A DNA stretch of 64,000 bases from Yamagishiella unicocca (Eukaryota > Chlorophyta > Chlorophyceae > Chlamydomonadales > Volvocaceae). The notes beneath the pieces were generated by a model, which saw only the letters and a program-made list of their open reading frames with translations, made no database searches and was not told the origin of the DNA. The stretch is from the NCBI GenBank assembly GCA_003116995.1, contig BDSL01000026.1, positions 434,001 through 498,000 on the forward strand, read 5' to 3'. The stretch's first letter is position 1; every line of letters starts with the position of its first letter. Both the position numbers and the translations under genes were made by a program. Of the stretch, positions 1 to 12,008 are shown in pieces.

Positions 1-261
1 ACTGGGCTCGCCGGACGCCGCAGCCCTCCAAAATACGACGACTGCTCTGGTCAGTGGTTTTCCCCTATGCGACCGAGCCTTGCTAATGCGTTTTTAAGCT
101 CCAGCGGCGATCACCCGCAAACACGCCAACACTGTGCACGCATGCAGCACTGCTCGATCCTTGTGTCTGTATGAGCGACAGGGCCCCCCGCACGCTTGCC
201 CGTACATGCCCCGAAACCATACCTGTACGGCGTTGACCGAAGGTGACATGGCGCCGCAACC

Positions 262-588
262 GTGCACGTGCAGAGCCGAGAAGCGCTACAGGCCGCCTGG
301 AACGCTGCCGCTGCAGAGGTCCAGGGAGGCGCTGCCACTGCAGCGGTCCAGGGAGGTCCTGCAGCCTGGCGCCGGCCCCCAGGTGCTATCCAAGTCGGCA
401 GCGCTATTCGCACCTGGGGCTTATGTCCCGCTAGCCGAGGGCTGGCCACTGGCTCGCATGGCAGCCGATCTGATGACGGCGGCCACTTAGCGACTGAGAC
501 CGTGTCCGAGCCCGTGCGTTCGCTGCTGTTCCTTGCTGCTGGCGTAATCTTTGGCATCCTATTGTCTCGCAGCATCGCGTCTCGCTAG
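262..588 (+). CDS. 3'-terminal exon of an unrecognised membrane protein (5' part outside window)
   Basis: An open frame ends in TAG at 588 and is preceded by an in-frame stop just upstream of 262. There is no ATG, so it reads as a last exon. Possible acceptors are GTGCAG ending at 273 or CTACAG ending at 291. The predicted tail is Ala/Gly-rich with two copies of a VQGG motif and closes with a hydrophobic stretch of about 19 residues (LLFLAAGVIFGILL) followed by a short basic end (SRSIASR), the layout of a tail-anchored or single-pass C-terminal membrane protein. A TGTAA signal lies 67 bases after the stop. I do not recognise the family. The alternative is a chance ORF, but the well-placed polyadenylation signal argues for a real gene end. 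Confidence 0.45.
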   Translation: MHVQSREALQAAWNAAAAEVQGGAATAAVQGGPAAWRRPPGAIQVGSAIRTWGLCPASRGLATGSHGSRSDDGGHLATETVSEPVRSLLFLAAGVIFGILLSRSIASR

Positions 589-654
589 CGAGATAGGTTA
601 CGTAAGTTCGGAAGGCTCGGGGAGAGGGTGGTGTTTCCAAGCGCTGTACATGAC

Positions 655-659
655 TGTAA
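655..659 (+). terminator. TGTAA polyadenylation signal of the leftmost gene
   Basis: TGTAA is the usual volvocine polyadenylation signal. This copy lies 67 bases downstream of the stop at 588 on the same strand. Confidence 0.5.
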
Positions 660-1507
660 TCCGTTGCGAGGCTGCGGTGAGTGGTGAAGTGCCGTGAGTA
701 CGTGGCACAGTGTGGGTGGCAGTGAGGAGGAATGGTGTGGGTGTAGAGAGGTTGCGTGCGCCGCCCCAAGCGGCATGGCCCGTGCCTTGAGGGTTTCAGA
801 GTTGGCGTCCGTCACGAGTCACAAGTGCCGCCATGTTTGATTGGGGAAAGGTCCGTCGAATACCCCCGCAGGCATATGCTGGGGTGGTCCCAGAGCACTA
901 GGGCTGCTTTTCCCAGACTCCTTTCGTTCATATCAGAGCCAAATTGAGCAACTTGCTCATCGCAACATCGGTAGGGTCGGTAGCTGCTTTCCTGCAGCTT
1001 TGGAAGGGATTGATGCTTGTGATGGTTTCCGGGAGCAACTTGTTGTCGTCTTTGCCAAAATGCCGATCGCCCGCAATTCGTTGACGCGACCGCGCCCGCC
1101 CGAATCCACGCTCGCGGACACCGGTAGGCTGCATGTCCCTTGTAATACGTACGGCATGTGCATGGGGGATCTGTCGACCGCACACCCCGCCCCACCTGGG
1201 CGGGCGGTGGGGCTACTGGAATTGCGACACCGAACAAAAAGCCAGCCGGGCACTCCAGGGGAGGGGCACACACATGGGACCAGACTGCTGCACCGGCATG
1301 CCGTATATCGCCTTCACAATGTACATTGCGGTATGTGTTCCGCTCAAGGGAGTCGCTCCGTAGCCAGCTCACACCAACTCCGCCCTCACGACCCCGGCAT
1401 CAACCAGCCGCAGTCCAGCCGGCCGCTCCACACGTCATCCCTCCCTCCCTGTGCGCGCGCCCCCCTTTCCTCCGTCGTCACATGCCCCCCTGCCCCTCCG
1501 CCGGCTG
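660..1507. other. Convergent intergenic region and IFT43 3' UTR
   Basis: No supportable gene. The 230-codon plus-strand ORF here (841-1533) runs antisense into the last IFT43 exon and has no coding signature. A plus-strand TGTAA occurs at 1141-1145. I found no minus-strand TGTAA for IFT43 in this stretch, so its 3' end is not fixed. Confidence 0.5.
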
Positions 1508-3796
1508 TCACATCTTCATCATGTCGTCTTTGACGCCCGGGTCGTCGGTGCCAGCGGGGTCTCCGCCCTCCGCCTTCTCCCGCTCCGCGTTGATTGCGGA
1601 CGCCACCTCGGTCAGGATGATGTCGGGGTCCCACGGCTCATCGGCCTCCTGAACCTGTGCGCCGCGGGACAGAAAACAAACGTGAAGGAACACGGCAGAG
1701 CCAGGCGCGGCGTGTCTGTGTGTGTGTTGCAGTTTTACCGCTAAGCTGCGGAACAACGGCACGGAAAAATGACAGCCGGGACTGCGCGAGCAGTCGCATT
1801 GTGCGCCTATGCGTGCAAGCAGGGACTGGCTTGAATTGGCGTCGAAACAGCAAACTCCTTGGCTTGGTGCTAGAGGCAGCCATTGCCTAACTCCGCGCTG
1901 GATCCTCTTTTCCAGGCACCCGGGCTGGCGCCAGGGCTACCAGGGCCTTACGTTACCCTCACCTCGTCCCCAAACCCAGCCCCTCCCACCCCGCCTCCCA
2001 CCTGCTCCGACGAACACAGCACCGCGGTGAGGAGCGACAAGTCGATGTCTCGGTCGTCCATGGCGGGCAGCTTGTAGTGCATGTCCTCCTCCAGCTCGTC
2101 CATGCCCTGGACCTTGTTGGTGCGGACCTTGGGCGCCTCAGCAACCTGAGGCGGACACACGTCGAGGCCGGCAGCGGGATATGAGGTGGGAAGGCGGCGC
2201 ATGCACGTGGGGATGGGCAGGGAGTGCTGCGACCGGCGGCAGCGCGATGTCGGGCAGCGGTGCTGCGTGTAGGGGGAGCCTTGCTGGGCGTCGGATTGTC
2301 GGCGTCGGCGTGAAAGTTCTCGCGAGTTCTCGCGGGCGGCGTGCTTTTGTTTGCGGTTTTGGCCTTCGGCCGACTCGCAAGTCGCATGTTCGAACCCAGG
2401 GTGCTTCCACATGGCAGTGTCAGTGTCCGTCAGCAAACCGTGGCAGCGGCCGCAGGCTGCAAAACCTCCGGTAAGCTGCTAGATGTAAGCTGCTAGATGT
2501 AAGCTGCTGGAGGCTCTTTCAGTGTTCCTGGTGTCTGCCCTTGGCACGCGCCCCTAGCTGGCAGGACCACCAGCAGCGAGCCGTTCACCAGTCTGGCCCG
2601 CGCAGCACGTGTTGCCAGCGGCTGCCCCGTGGAGCCCGCTTCACGCCCCCACACTGCCGTGACGACACCTCCCTCTTTCCGCCTGCACCTCTGCCCCCAG
2701 CCACCCCACCAACCCGCCTGCGAGGGGACCGTAACGCTCACTCCGCTCGCTGACCCTGCCCTTCCGTGCCTTCTTATTTTTATGGGTAGGATGAAGAGCC
2801 TGGATGTCGTTAGGGTGTTACCCAATGCCGATGGTGCTCCACTTGACGCAGCTGCCACACCCAAGCGCCTTTAAGACAGGCCTCGCACACCTGACTGCGC
2901 CCGGGCTGCCGGCCCTCCCTCCCCCTCTGCCCTGGGTCTTCTCGCCCCCCCTGAGCCCTGGGTCTTCTCCCCCCCCCTGAGCCCTGGGTCTTCTCGGCGC
3001 CCCCCCCTTGAGCCCTGGGTTTCCTCGGCCCCCCCCCTGAGCCCTGCACCCTAGTAGACCCCTCGCGAGGTCACGTGACAAGCCGCCACTGCGCTGCTGC
3101 GTACCACGTTGGACAGGTCCTCGCGGCCCTCCTCCTCCAGCTCCGGAATCTCCATGATTCCGTCCACGCCGGCTGTTAGGGACTCGTACTTGAGGTTCTT
3201 ACGGCTGACGTCGTCGTCGCCGCGGGCCAGCTGCTCCTGCTTGCGGCGAGAAACGCCCACGAACTTTTTGCCGTCGTCGCCCAGGATGTCTGCTGCCATG
3301 GGTTTGGTGGGGGGCGGCGCTGGCCGCTGTGCCGAAGGACGTTCGCTGGGGACCTCGGCTTCGCGCGCGCGCATTCGGGGCGGAGCTGGCGGGTCATCAT
3401 CATTCCCCTGCTGCCCCGAGGATGGCGAGATGGGCCCGAGCCGGGACTCTTCGACTTCGAAGCCGCCTTGTCTTGCCGGAGGAGGCGTCGGCGAGCTTGC
3501 TCCGAATCCAGCATCCAGGCCGAAACCGCCCTGTGGGAGGGCGTGGGGCGGGACAGTGCTGAATAAGGCATGGGACATGTGCGCCGTGGCCAGCGCGCCG
3601 CGTCCCTTTGGCGAACCGACCTTCTGCGGCTCCGGTGGTGCTGCTGAGTCTTCACCCCATGTGTTTACAGCTCGTGCTGCGCGGCGACCGGCCTTGGGTG
3701 CCACCTGCGAGAATTCCCCACGGGAAGTTTAGCGGCATCTCCGCGAGCCGGGCCCAGGTCCGACAGCTCGCTCACCTTCGGAGCGTCATCGTCCAT
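1508..3796 (-). CDS. IFT43: Intraflagellar transport protein 43 (IFT-A subunit)
   Basis: Four exons: 3796-3776, 3704-3105, 2145-2002 and 1654-1508, all phase 0, giving 303 residues. IFT43 is a peripheral subunit of IFT complex A, which drives retrograde transport in cilia. The start is the ATG at 3796 (MDDDAPK, then donor GTGAGC); the large exon has no ATG of its own before the conserved sequence. The N-terminus is disordered and basic ([13 protein letters not shown]). The diagnostic C-terminal block is present: [10 protein letters not shown] at about 241-250 and [16 protein letters not shown] at about 261-276. These correspond to the conserved IDLKLLTKVL and WDWDHLFTEV blocks of animal IFT43. 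Intron 2 (2146-3104) holds a GC-rich minisatellite. The gene is head to head with the malic enzyme gene. Confidence 0.9.
2929..3053. repeat. Minisatellite in IFT43 intron 2
   Basis: About five imperfect copies of a 25-30 bp unit containing GAGCCCTGGGTCTTCTC separated by C tracts of varying length. It lies wholly inside the intron between IFT43 exons 2 and 3. Confidence 0.7.
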
Positions 3797-4270
3797 ACTT
3801 CCCTATATACAAGTTCTAAATGCGGTGCCCACCGCCTTGCCAAGTGGACCGCGCGGTAGGTCAACCAAGAAACAGAGTCGAGGCTAAGGAATTGTCAATG
3901 GCATGGTGTACACAGCCTCCATCAAACGTTGTTTCGGTATGTGGACTCGGTCGTCAAATGTCCAACGGCACACATACTAGTACGACAAGCCTTGCTTGAC
4001 TTAACGAGCAGGCAGGTACAGCTACATTGATCATTGTGCGGATCTGCGCTATCTACATTCAGCGCGCTGTGATATCTGACTCCATAATCGGATACGTGCC
4101 CGTTTTGGAAAGTTTCTTGGGCTGGGCACGCAGCGCTAGGACCTCTATTCACCACCCATTGCTATTTCCTGTATGTTGTAAAAGACCATTGTCATAGGTT
4201 GCAGTTTTGCACAGCTGCAGCGGCCGAGGGCAGCGTAACGGCCAGCGGTGACAGACCGCCCTGAGGCGCC
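3797..4270. promoter_or_regulatory. Divergent promoter region of IFT43 and malic enzyme
   Basis: A 474-bp gap separates the two start codons, which point away from each other. The gap must hold both promoters and 5' UTRs. A TATATA stretch sits about 8 bases upstream of the IFT43 ATG, probably too close to be its TATA box. No other motif stands out. Confidence 0.5.
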
Positions 4271-7200
4271 ATGCTTCTCCAGGGGCGCCGCCTGCATGGA
4301 GCCATCCCAGGATTGATAGGATTGGTGCGTGGCAGAATTGCACTTGACGCGCCGGCCGGCGCAGCTGGAGGCGAGGTCGTTACCGCCGCCGGTCGCTGCA
4401 TTACCGGCAGCTCTATATCGGATGAGGAGGACAAGGCTGGCCGCCCGACGACACCATGGGTTCGGCAGGTCATCAGCGGGGTCGACCTCATGCGCCACCC
4501 CAAATACAACAAGGGGCTAGGTAAGAGTGAGAGAGTCGGGACTCCCGCCCTCGGGGGGGCAAACGCATCCGTCAGTTGCTCGAGCTGCGCAGGGCGCAAT
4601 GGATGAGCTCATCGATTGTTGGGATTGGGTCACAGCTGGGGGGACGGGGGAGGCAGGCCCTCTCACATCGCCCCATAGGCGCGAAGTGTCCTTGCGATCT
4701 CCCCCCCCCCACGCACACGGGATCCGGGGGCAGGTCGGAAAAGCCGTTTTCCGGCCTCGTGCAAGGCGCGGAAAAATCACCCCTCCTTCAGTCGGGCCGA
4801 TTTGGGTCGCCTCCTAGAAGTCCTGAGGCAGCTGCGTCCGATGAAAGGCGCTCATTAGGCGGGAAGGGCGAGAAGGGGCGGGGCCGGGGTTGCGCGAGAA
4901 GGGGCGGGGCCGCGCTGGGGAGCGGCGGGGCGGGGCGCGCCTGACAGGCGGGGGTTTGTGCGCCGGGGTCACGTGTTTTAGCGCCCGGGTCATGTGTTTT
5001 AGCACCCGGGTCATGTGTTTTTTTACCCGCCGTTTCACTCCGGCGGTAGTGGTGTGATTCGGGGGTGGCAGGCAGTGCGATGGGTTGCGGTGCGGTGAGC
5101 GGGGCGCCAGCACGGCGCAGCTGGTGCAGCCAACCAGTCCACTTCCTGACTCAATCGACACCCCCAGCTCCCAACCCACCACCATCACCCAGCCACCCAG
5201 CTGCTAGTCGGCATCATCACCCCACTGTACGGAAGCCGCACCGCCCGCTACCCCCCCCCGGTGCCCCCCTGCCTCGCTTGCGACCCCTCCCACTTATCGT
5301 TTCCTTTACCCACCGTGGCCAGCTCTAGGAGCAGGGGGGGGGGAGAGGGACACGTGCGTCCCAAAGGGGTTCCGGAGCCACGCTCTGGGTTTGGGTTTGC
5401 TGTGTGGGTTTTTCGGACGGCAGCTCTCCGCTCCAGAACCAGCGCTGTGTCGCGTGAGGCCCCCGCCTGCCACCGGCTGGGCCTCCACCTCCCCCGCACC
5501 CCCTCCCGGCGTCATCTCCCAACCCTGCCACTGCCCCGGCCCCCGTGTCGCCAAATTACCCAGTCTAGACACCCCCCCACCGCATACACCAGCTACACTT
5601 CCCCCGTCGAGTAACCCGTTCTTTTCTGCACACACACACACCCTGCCCTCGGTTGGTCGGCCGTGGATTCGCGGATTTCTCTTCTCAAACCCCCCCCACC
5701 GCACCTCGGAACATCTAATTCTATACGGTTTTCTTTCGTACACGGGTTTTCCTTGCACCCCCCGCACCCCCCCCCCCCCCACACACACCTCGTGATCGCC
5801 GCCTCGCAACTCGATGATGACCCCCACTCCTCCGCCCAACCCGCCTCACCGCTTGTACGACCGGGGCTGTACGGCGTCCCGCAGCCTTCTCCGACTCCGA
5901 GCGCGACCGCCTGTACCTGCGCGGGCTGCTGCCGCCGGCGGTGCTGTCCCAGGAGGTCCAGCTGGAGCGCACGCTGCTCAACATCCGCAGCAAGGACTCG
6001 GACCTCGAGAAGAACACCTACCTGCAGGTGCGGCTCGGGTCGCGTGTCGTCTGTTGTGTGCGTTTTCCTTACCTCTTGAGATGTGGGTTTTCGCCAGTGT
6101 GACGAATGACGAACGCAAACCAAACAACCGGAAGAGACGCACGGTATCTCTGAGTACAGCGCCTCGTGCGGCGAGGCTGGGAGGTACCGGCACAGCTGCC
6201 CGAGCCGGAGTCCACGGATCGCAGACGAATACACGAGACCACCCCTCCCCTCCCTCAAACAAGTCGCGATCCCAGCTCCCGCACCACCCATCCATCAATT
6301 GCACCGTCCGTCCATCCCACCCCACCCCCTCCCTCATATTACGACCTTCGGCTTTCGTATCCCCAACCCAGTTCTCCCGCATGCATCTCAAAACTTCTGT
6401 TTTAAACGATTTTTTCGGACATCCACGGGTTTCCCTCGAACCCCCTCCCTCTTATTCACCCCATCCCCAGCCTCGATAGCCGACCCATTTATTCCCGGCA
6501 CGCGCACCCAACCGCGTGTCCGAAAACCATTCGCCGGAAGTCCCTCCCACGTCGAGTAACCGAGCCTTCCGCACCCCGCCCCCGGTTCTCTTTTCCTGCA
6601 ATTGCCCCCATCCCGCCTTCCATTCGACTCCGCAGGGCCTCCAAGAGCGCAACGAGCGGCTCTTCCACCGGGTGGTGCTGGAGAACATGGAGGAGCTGCT
6701 GCCCATCGTGTACCAGCCCACGGTGCGGACGGCCTGCCAGAAGTACGGCCTCATGTTCAAGAGCCTGCCCCGAGGGCTGTTCATCACGCTGGAAGATCGG
6801 GGCCGCGTGTTCCGCATCCTCAAGAACTGGCCGGAGCGCAACGTGAAGCTGCTGGTGGTGTCGGACGGGGAGCGGGTCGGCGACCTGGGGGACCTGGGGG
6901 TGCAGGTGGGTGGGGGGGCGGCCTTGCGGGGGGGTGGGTGAAGGCGGGGCGGGGCAGGGGGAGCTGAGGGTGTGTTCGGGTGCGATGTACATTGTGTGTA
7001 TGTGTGTGTGTTTTGGCATGGTAAGCTTGGCCGGATTAGGGTTTTGCAGTCCTTCTTGGCGACGAGGAACTGCTTCCTTCCTCCTCTCTTTTCCACCCGG
7101 TGACCACCACCACCACCATCCGTCCCTCCGTCGTGCATTTCCTCACCACCCAAGTTCTCCAGCATGCATCTCAAAAAAGTCCTTCTAAACGGTTTTTCAC

Positions 7201-10200
7201 GCATCCACGGGTCTTCCTCCGCCACCCAGTAGCATGCGCGCGCGTCCATGCGTCCGAAGGCTTTGCACCCGCTACAATTCCCATGCCGAGTCTACGGTTC
7301 TTTTACCACCACCACCCTCCGCTCGCCAGGCGGTTGGCGTCCCCATCTCTAAGATCTCCCTCTACACGGCTTGCGGCGGCATCACCCCCTCCATCACGAT
7401 GCCCGTCATGATCGACGTGGGCACGGACAACGAGGAGCTGCTCCGCTCGCCCTTCTACGTGGGGGTACGTCACCGCCGGGTGCGCGGCGACCCCTACTAC
7501 GAGCTGATGGACGAGTTCCTCACCGCGGTGAAGCGCCGCTTCGGGAACACGGTGCTGGTGCAGGTGCGGAGATGCTCGGGGGGGCAGGGGGCAGCGAGGA
7601 GGGGATTCGTGGGTGTGGCAGACGGCAGCGGGGGGAAAGGAAGCAGCATCAAGGAGGAGGGGGGACGGGTTTGAGCATGTGTTGGGGGTTGCACGGTGGA
7701 GGATCTGGGGGAGGAGGGGGGGGGACAGGAGGGGTTTCATCTGGGTCGGGTGCCAGGGCTCACTCTTCCCCCCCTTCCCCCCTTAAACCCCGCATGTCCA
7801 TGTGCACGATGCGATATGCCCGCTTGCCCGCTTGCCCTCTGCATTGTCCTGCCAACACGTGGCGTCATCACCATCACCCTCCGGCCCCCCGCGTTCCGGC
7901 ACCGGCCCCTCCCTGCAGTTCGAGGAGATGGCGTACGACAACGCCAGCAAGCTGCTCAACATGTACCGCACCGAGTTCCCCTGCTTCAACGACGACATGG
8001 CGGGGGTGGCGGCGGCGGTGCTGGCGGGAATCATGGCGGCGCTGCCCAAGACCGGCGGCAGGCTCAGCGACCACAGAATAGTGTTCGTGGGTGAGCTGGA
8101 GGGGGGGGCCGAGGCGGCGGGGGCCGCGGGGGAGGGGAAGGGCCGAGGCAGTGTAGGAACGGGGTGTTTGGCACACGGCGGTGTGGGGGGTAAAAAGATG
8201 TTGCGCAGTGCGGGGGGGGGCGCGTCAGTGGGGAGTTTGGAAAGCCACCAGACCGTAAACCGGCAGCCTTCCAGGCCCGGCTGCCTGTGCCTCTGCCTGT
8301 GATGCTCTGTCCGTCCCTCCATCCCAGCCCCTGCCTCTGTTCGCTCACCGTACCCCCCCCTCTCCCCCCTTTTCCCCCCCAGTCGCGTTACCGGTTCTTT
8401 TATCGTAACCTCGCCCCCCCCCCCCACACACACATACACACTTCCGCCTGCAGGTGAAGGCGCCGTGGTGGCGTGCATCGCCGAGCTGTTCGCGACCGCA
8501 GTGGCAACCCAGACCAGCCAGACGGTGCTGGACGCCAGGAAGCGGCTGTGGATGGTGGACACGCAGGTGTGTGGGCGGCATAAAGATCCGGTTACCGTAC
8601 ACGACATGGTTCAACGAGTGGGGGGGCGCGTGAAAACAGTTGACGCGACAAGGACAGGATAGTTGGCGCATGGTCGTCGGACACCTAGTTTGTGGACGCC
8701 TGGGGGGAGGAGGAAACCGGTCGGCACGGCACAACAACAACAACAACAATAACCCCGTGCCGCCCCTCCTCCTCCTCTCCTCCCTCCTCCCTGGACCGCC
8801 CCTTACCCCTGTCGGCCGCAGGGGCTGGTGACCCGTGAGCGCGGCGACAGCTCCACCCTGGAGTCGTACAAGCTGCCGTACTGCCACGCCGGCCCCGACT
8901 GCCGCGACCTGGTCAGCTCCGTCAAGCTGCTGCAGCCCACGGTGCTGGTGGGGCTGTCGACGGTGGGCTCGCCGCCATTCAACTTCACACCCGAAGTCCT
9001 GCAGGTGGGCTGGGGTGCGGTCTGGGGTGTCGGCTGGGGTGGGGGCTGGGGTGGAGGGTGTGGGCTGGGCTGGGGTGGGGTGTGGGCTGAGGAAGCTGAC
9101 TGAATAGCAGCTTTGGAGGGAGGGCGGGTGCAAGGCACTGGACCGCATTCGCATCCCAAATACCTCCCTCTGTTTTCGTGTGAATGTGCGTGCGCGAAAC
9201 ACAAGGCCCAGCTGCTTGCCGCTGACGACCGGAGGCCCGCCCGTGAGCCCCCAGAAGCCCTTGTTGGGGGCCTTACACCGGTTTTTTGGGAATTGTGCCG
9301 CCCCCTCCGCTCACGGTTGCCCTCTCTCCCCCCCCTCCGCTACCATCTCAGGCCATGTCCCAGACCTGCAAGCACCCGCTCATCTTCCCGCTGAGCGCCG
9401 CCATGCCGGAGTGTACGGCAGCGGAGGCGTACCAGCACACGGAGGGGCGGGCGCTGGTGGCCACGGAGCAGAAGGTGCGAAGGGGGCGGGGGCCCTGACA
9501 CGCCGGCCAAACACACCAGACGTCGCACAGCGCGCGTTTCGCCACCAGGCAGCCCCTCGCGCCTCCTGCGTCCCATCACCCCTCGAGCCTCTCGTGGCGC
9601 AACCCCCTCCTCCCCCTCTCCCTCCATGGCCCCCCTTGTCACCTCCTATGTATTCCCCACGGGGCTCCCCAACACATACATACCCCCCCACACACACGCA
9701 CACACCCACGGGACGTGGCTTAGTGGTAAACTAACTCCTGCCCAACGCGAGTAACCCGGTTCCTCCGCTCCGCCCCCTCGCCTCCCCCCCCCCCGGATGG
9801 CTGTTATTATACCCATGTTGTGTAACCAGTCTGTGCAAACCCAAACCCAACCCCCCTCCCCCTGCGGCACAGGCCGAGGCCGTGGCGCTGCCCAACGGCC
9901 GCACCGCCCACCCGGGGCAGTGCACCTCCACCTACATCTTCCCCGGCGTGGGCCTGGGCGCCCTCATATCCCGCTGCACCAAGCTGCGCGACGAGCAGTT
10001 CATCGCGGCGGCGGACGCCGTGAGCCGCATGGTGTCGGAGGAGGAGCTGGCGCGGGGAAGCATCTACCCGCCGCTGAGCAAGGTGCGGGTTTGGGAAGCT
10101 GGGGGGAAGTTAGGGGAAGCTGGCGGAAGTGGGGAGAACGGGGGGAAGATGGGGGAAGTTGGGGGAAGATGGGGGAAGGTTAGGAGAAGCTGAGGGAAAC

Positions 10201-10612
10201 TGGGGGGAGCGTCTGCCCGGGGGCCTGCAAGGTGTGCACCGGAAAAGGAAGAGGGAGATGTGTTTTGGGCGCGGCGATTGGGGAGGAGGGGGGAACTGGG
10301 AATCTGTGGGGACCCTCTTCGCGACGTCTTCTCCGCAGGGCCCATCGGGTCTCATACGTCAGGGGACGGACCAACACACTTCCGCGGTCCTAATACCAAA
10401 TACCCGTCTTGTGCCCCTCTTCCCGCGTGTCGTTGCTGCTGCCACTGCAATCACCTGTACGGCAGATCCGTGACGTGTCGGCCGCCGTGGCGAAGGCGGT
10501 GGCTCAGAAGGCCTACGAGGGCGGCTTCGCGACCGCGCTACCAAAGCCGCACAACCTGTACGAGGCTGCACGGCAGAGTATGTACCACCCGCAGTACAGG
10601 CGGTACCGGTAG
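4271..10612 (+). CDS. MME: NADP-malic enzyme family protein, probably mitochondrial or plastid
   Basis: Ten exons (4271-4520, 5885-6027, 6636-6905, 7330-7563, 7919-8090, 8454-8566, 8822-9004, 9352-9474, 9873-10082, 10466-10612) join in frame to 614 residues, normal for the family. The ATG at 4271 follows an in-frame TGA and opens a basic, Ala/Gly-rich presequence (MLLQGRRLHG). Malic enzyme normally converts malate to pyruvate and CO2 with NADP reduction. Family hallmarks are RHPKYNKGLAFS near 80, Tyr157 in PIVYQPTV, Lys229 in SKISLYTACGG, the SDGER and GDLGDLG block, FNDD at 322-325, IYPPLSKIR and the C-terminal MYHPQYRRYR. Unusually, the NADP loop is GEGAVVACIA (357-366) rather than GAGEAGTGIA, the SNPT site is SAAM (470-473) and the SNNAYIFPG site is CTSTYIFPG. 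It may therefore be catalytically altered. Introns are rich in dispersed repeats. Confidence 0.92.
5651..5698 (+). repeat. Intronic repeat family A, copy 1
   Basis: Contains the family core GGCCGTGGATTCGCGGAT followed by a TCTCTT and C-rich tail. It lies in malic enzyme intron 1. Other copies are at 12871-12956, 13321-13360, 53098-53190 (inverted) and 54309-54405. Confidence 0.6.
6371..6445 (+). repeat. Intronic repeat family B, copy 1
   Basis: In malic enzyme intron 2. Family pattern: GCATGCATCTC, an AAAC(G)TCTGTT-like block, a TAAACGGTTTTT-like block, then CATCCACGGGT. Other copies are at 7151-7229, 13625-13700 (inverted), 22045-22126 and 23147-23208. Confidence 0.65.
7151..7229 (+). repeat. 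Intronic repeat family B, copy 2
   Basis: In malic enzyme intron 3. It shares AGCATGCATCTC, CTAAACGGTTTTTC and GCATCCACGGGTCTTCCTC with the copies in the ePHD-AAA gene. Confidence 0.65.
8640..8704 (+). repeat. Intronic repeat family D, copy 1
   Basis: In malic enzyme intron 6. It matches 22366-22440 over a GGACAGGATAG(T/C)TGGCGC block and a TCGGACACCTAGTT block with nearly the same spacing. Confidence 0.65.
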
Positions 10613-12008
10613 ATGACTCGTCGGAGACGGTCGTACTGCGTTCGTCGGCAAACCACACATCAACGACAAGAACAGATTTCGGCCGTTGGGCCGCCAATTC
10701 GCCGCCAGTGGCGAATTTAACACATTAGATCGGTCGCATGGATGATGCAGACGAGTGGGCCCCCTTGCTGTTTCTCGTTTCGGTGATGTGGATGATTAGG
10801 TTGCCCCACTAGCTCCAACACGCAGCCAGCAGCGGGCTGGGGTCTGGGGCTGATATGTACCCACCATCATCTCATCACCAGCGAACGCTTAGCCAAAGCC
10901 GATACGTGTACCACTGCCACCGTACTACCATCGGCTGCGGGCCCGCTTAGTGTATGGTTGGTCCTGTTTTTTTAATTTTGGCCGGGAACAGGAGCGGAGT
11001 GTAGGGAGAAGCAGGGGGGGTCCCGGCACAGGGGTCGTGCCGCCGAGTAGGTGCGGGTGCTGCTTCGAGTAGATGCGCCTTGTCCGTCGCGGGGGTGGCT
11101 ATTCTTTCCCCCGAGAGCTGAGCTGGAAGGTCGTCCGGAACGCGGCCAAGAAGGCGCTGTGGTGTGGTGCGATAGTGGCGGTCGTGCTGGTGGTGGTGTG
11201 GTGCGATAGTGGCGGTCGTGCTGGTGCGGGGCATCGGAGGCTTGGGCATGATGTGGGCTGTCCCCTGCCCGCATGTTGGCGCTTGGGGGGAAGTGGCTGG
11301 CTGGGAGCGGTACCGGTGGGGATTGAGGACGGTTGTGGAGCTGTGTTTTGTCGAGTTGCGCCTTGACGCTAAGAAGATGCGTGCGTGTATGGATGCATGC
11401 TGGGTCGCACCCCTGGCGAGGGGCGATGCTCTCGATACTCATGTTCCCAAAACAATGATCTTCTTCCCCTAACCACCCCCCTCGGGCAGCTTCGGTTTTT
11501 GTTTTCCACCCAGCGCCTGTAATCATGAGCTGAGCACTTTCCACTGGTGGTGGTGGTGTTACTGGCACGTCTCCGCGCGTCCATCTGGGTGCAGGCCGCG
11601 CCCTGCCGCCACCTCCCCGGTGTTTTTACTCCTCCTTCCCCCGCTGGCCTGTACGGCACCGACAACAGCTCCCAACGGTGCGACCCCTGACCGAACGGTT
11701 CGGGAGCATATGGACAGGACCAGGGAAGGTCCTACGTCTGTAACATGCTCATGCTCCCAACGGATGGCGGCTAGCGCCTCAGCGAGTTGCCAGTGTATTG
11801 AATGACCCTTCCTGCCCGTGTGTAATAGGGTATGCTAGGGAGTCTTCCTTTCCTCGCGAGAGCTGCTCGGCGCCGCCGCAGCCGCACTGCCACCACCGCA
11901 CATCGTGTCGGGTATTGCCCTCCCCTCATCCCCCCTCACGACCGACCACCCGGCCGCCTTCCCCCTCACCCCCACCATAGTACCGTAACCTCGCCGCCCA
12001 CAATACCT
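10613..12008. other. Convergent 3' region of the malic enzyme and DUF3531 genes
   Basis: No coding gene supported. Plus-strand TGTAA signals at 11518-11522 and 11739-11743 could end the malic enzyme transcript, giving a 3' UTR of about 0.9-1.1 kb. A 34-bp direct repeat with core GTGCGATAGTGGCGGTCGTG occurs at 11158-11191 and 11192-11225. Confidence 0.5.
11518..11522 (+). terminator. Likely TGTAA polyadenylation signal of the malic enzyme gene
   Basis: The first plus-strand TGTAA after the malic enzyme stop at 10612. The next is at 11739-11743. Confidence 0.4.

Noticed and set aside
841..1533. 230-codon plus-strand ORF overlapping the end of IFT43
   Set aside because: It is antisense to the last IFT43 exon and its 3' UTR, has no recognisable motif and a composition unlike the real genes.
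3109..3732. 207-codon plus-strand ORF opposite the large IFT43 exon
   Set aside because: A shadow of the high-GC coding exon on the other strand; the minus-strand protein matches IFT43.
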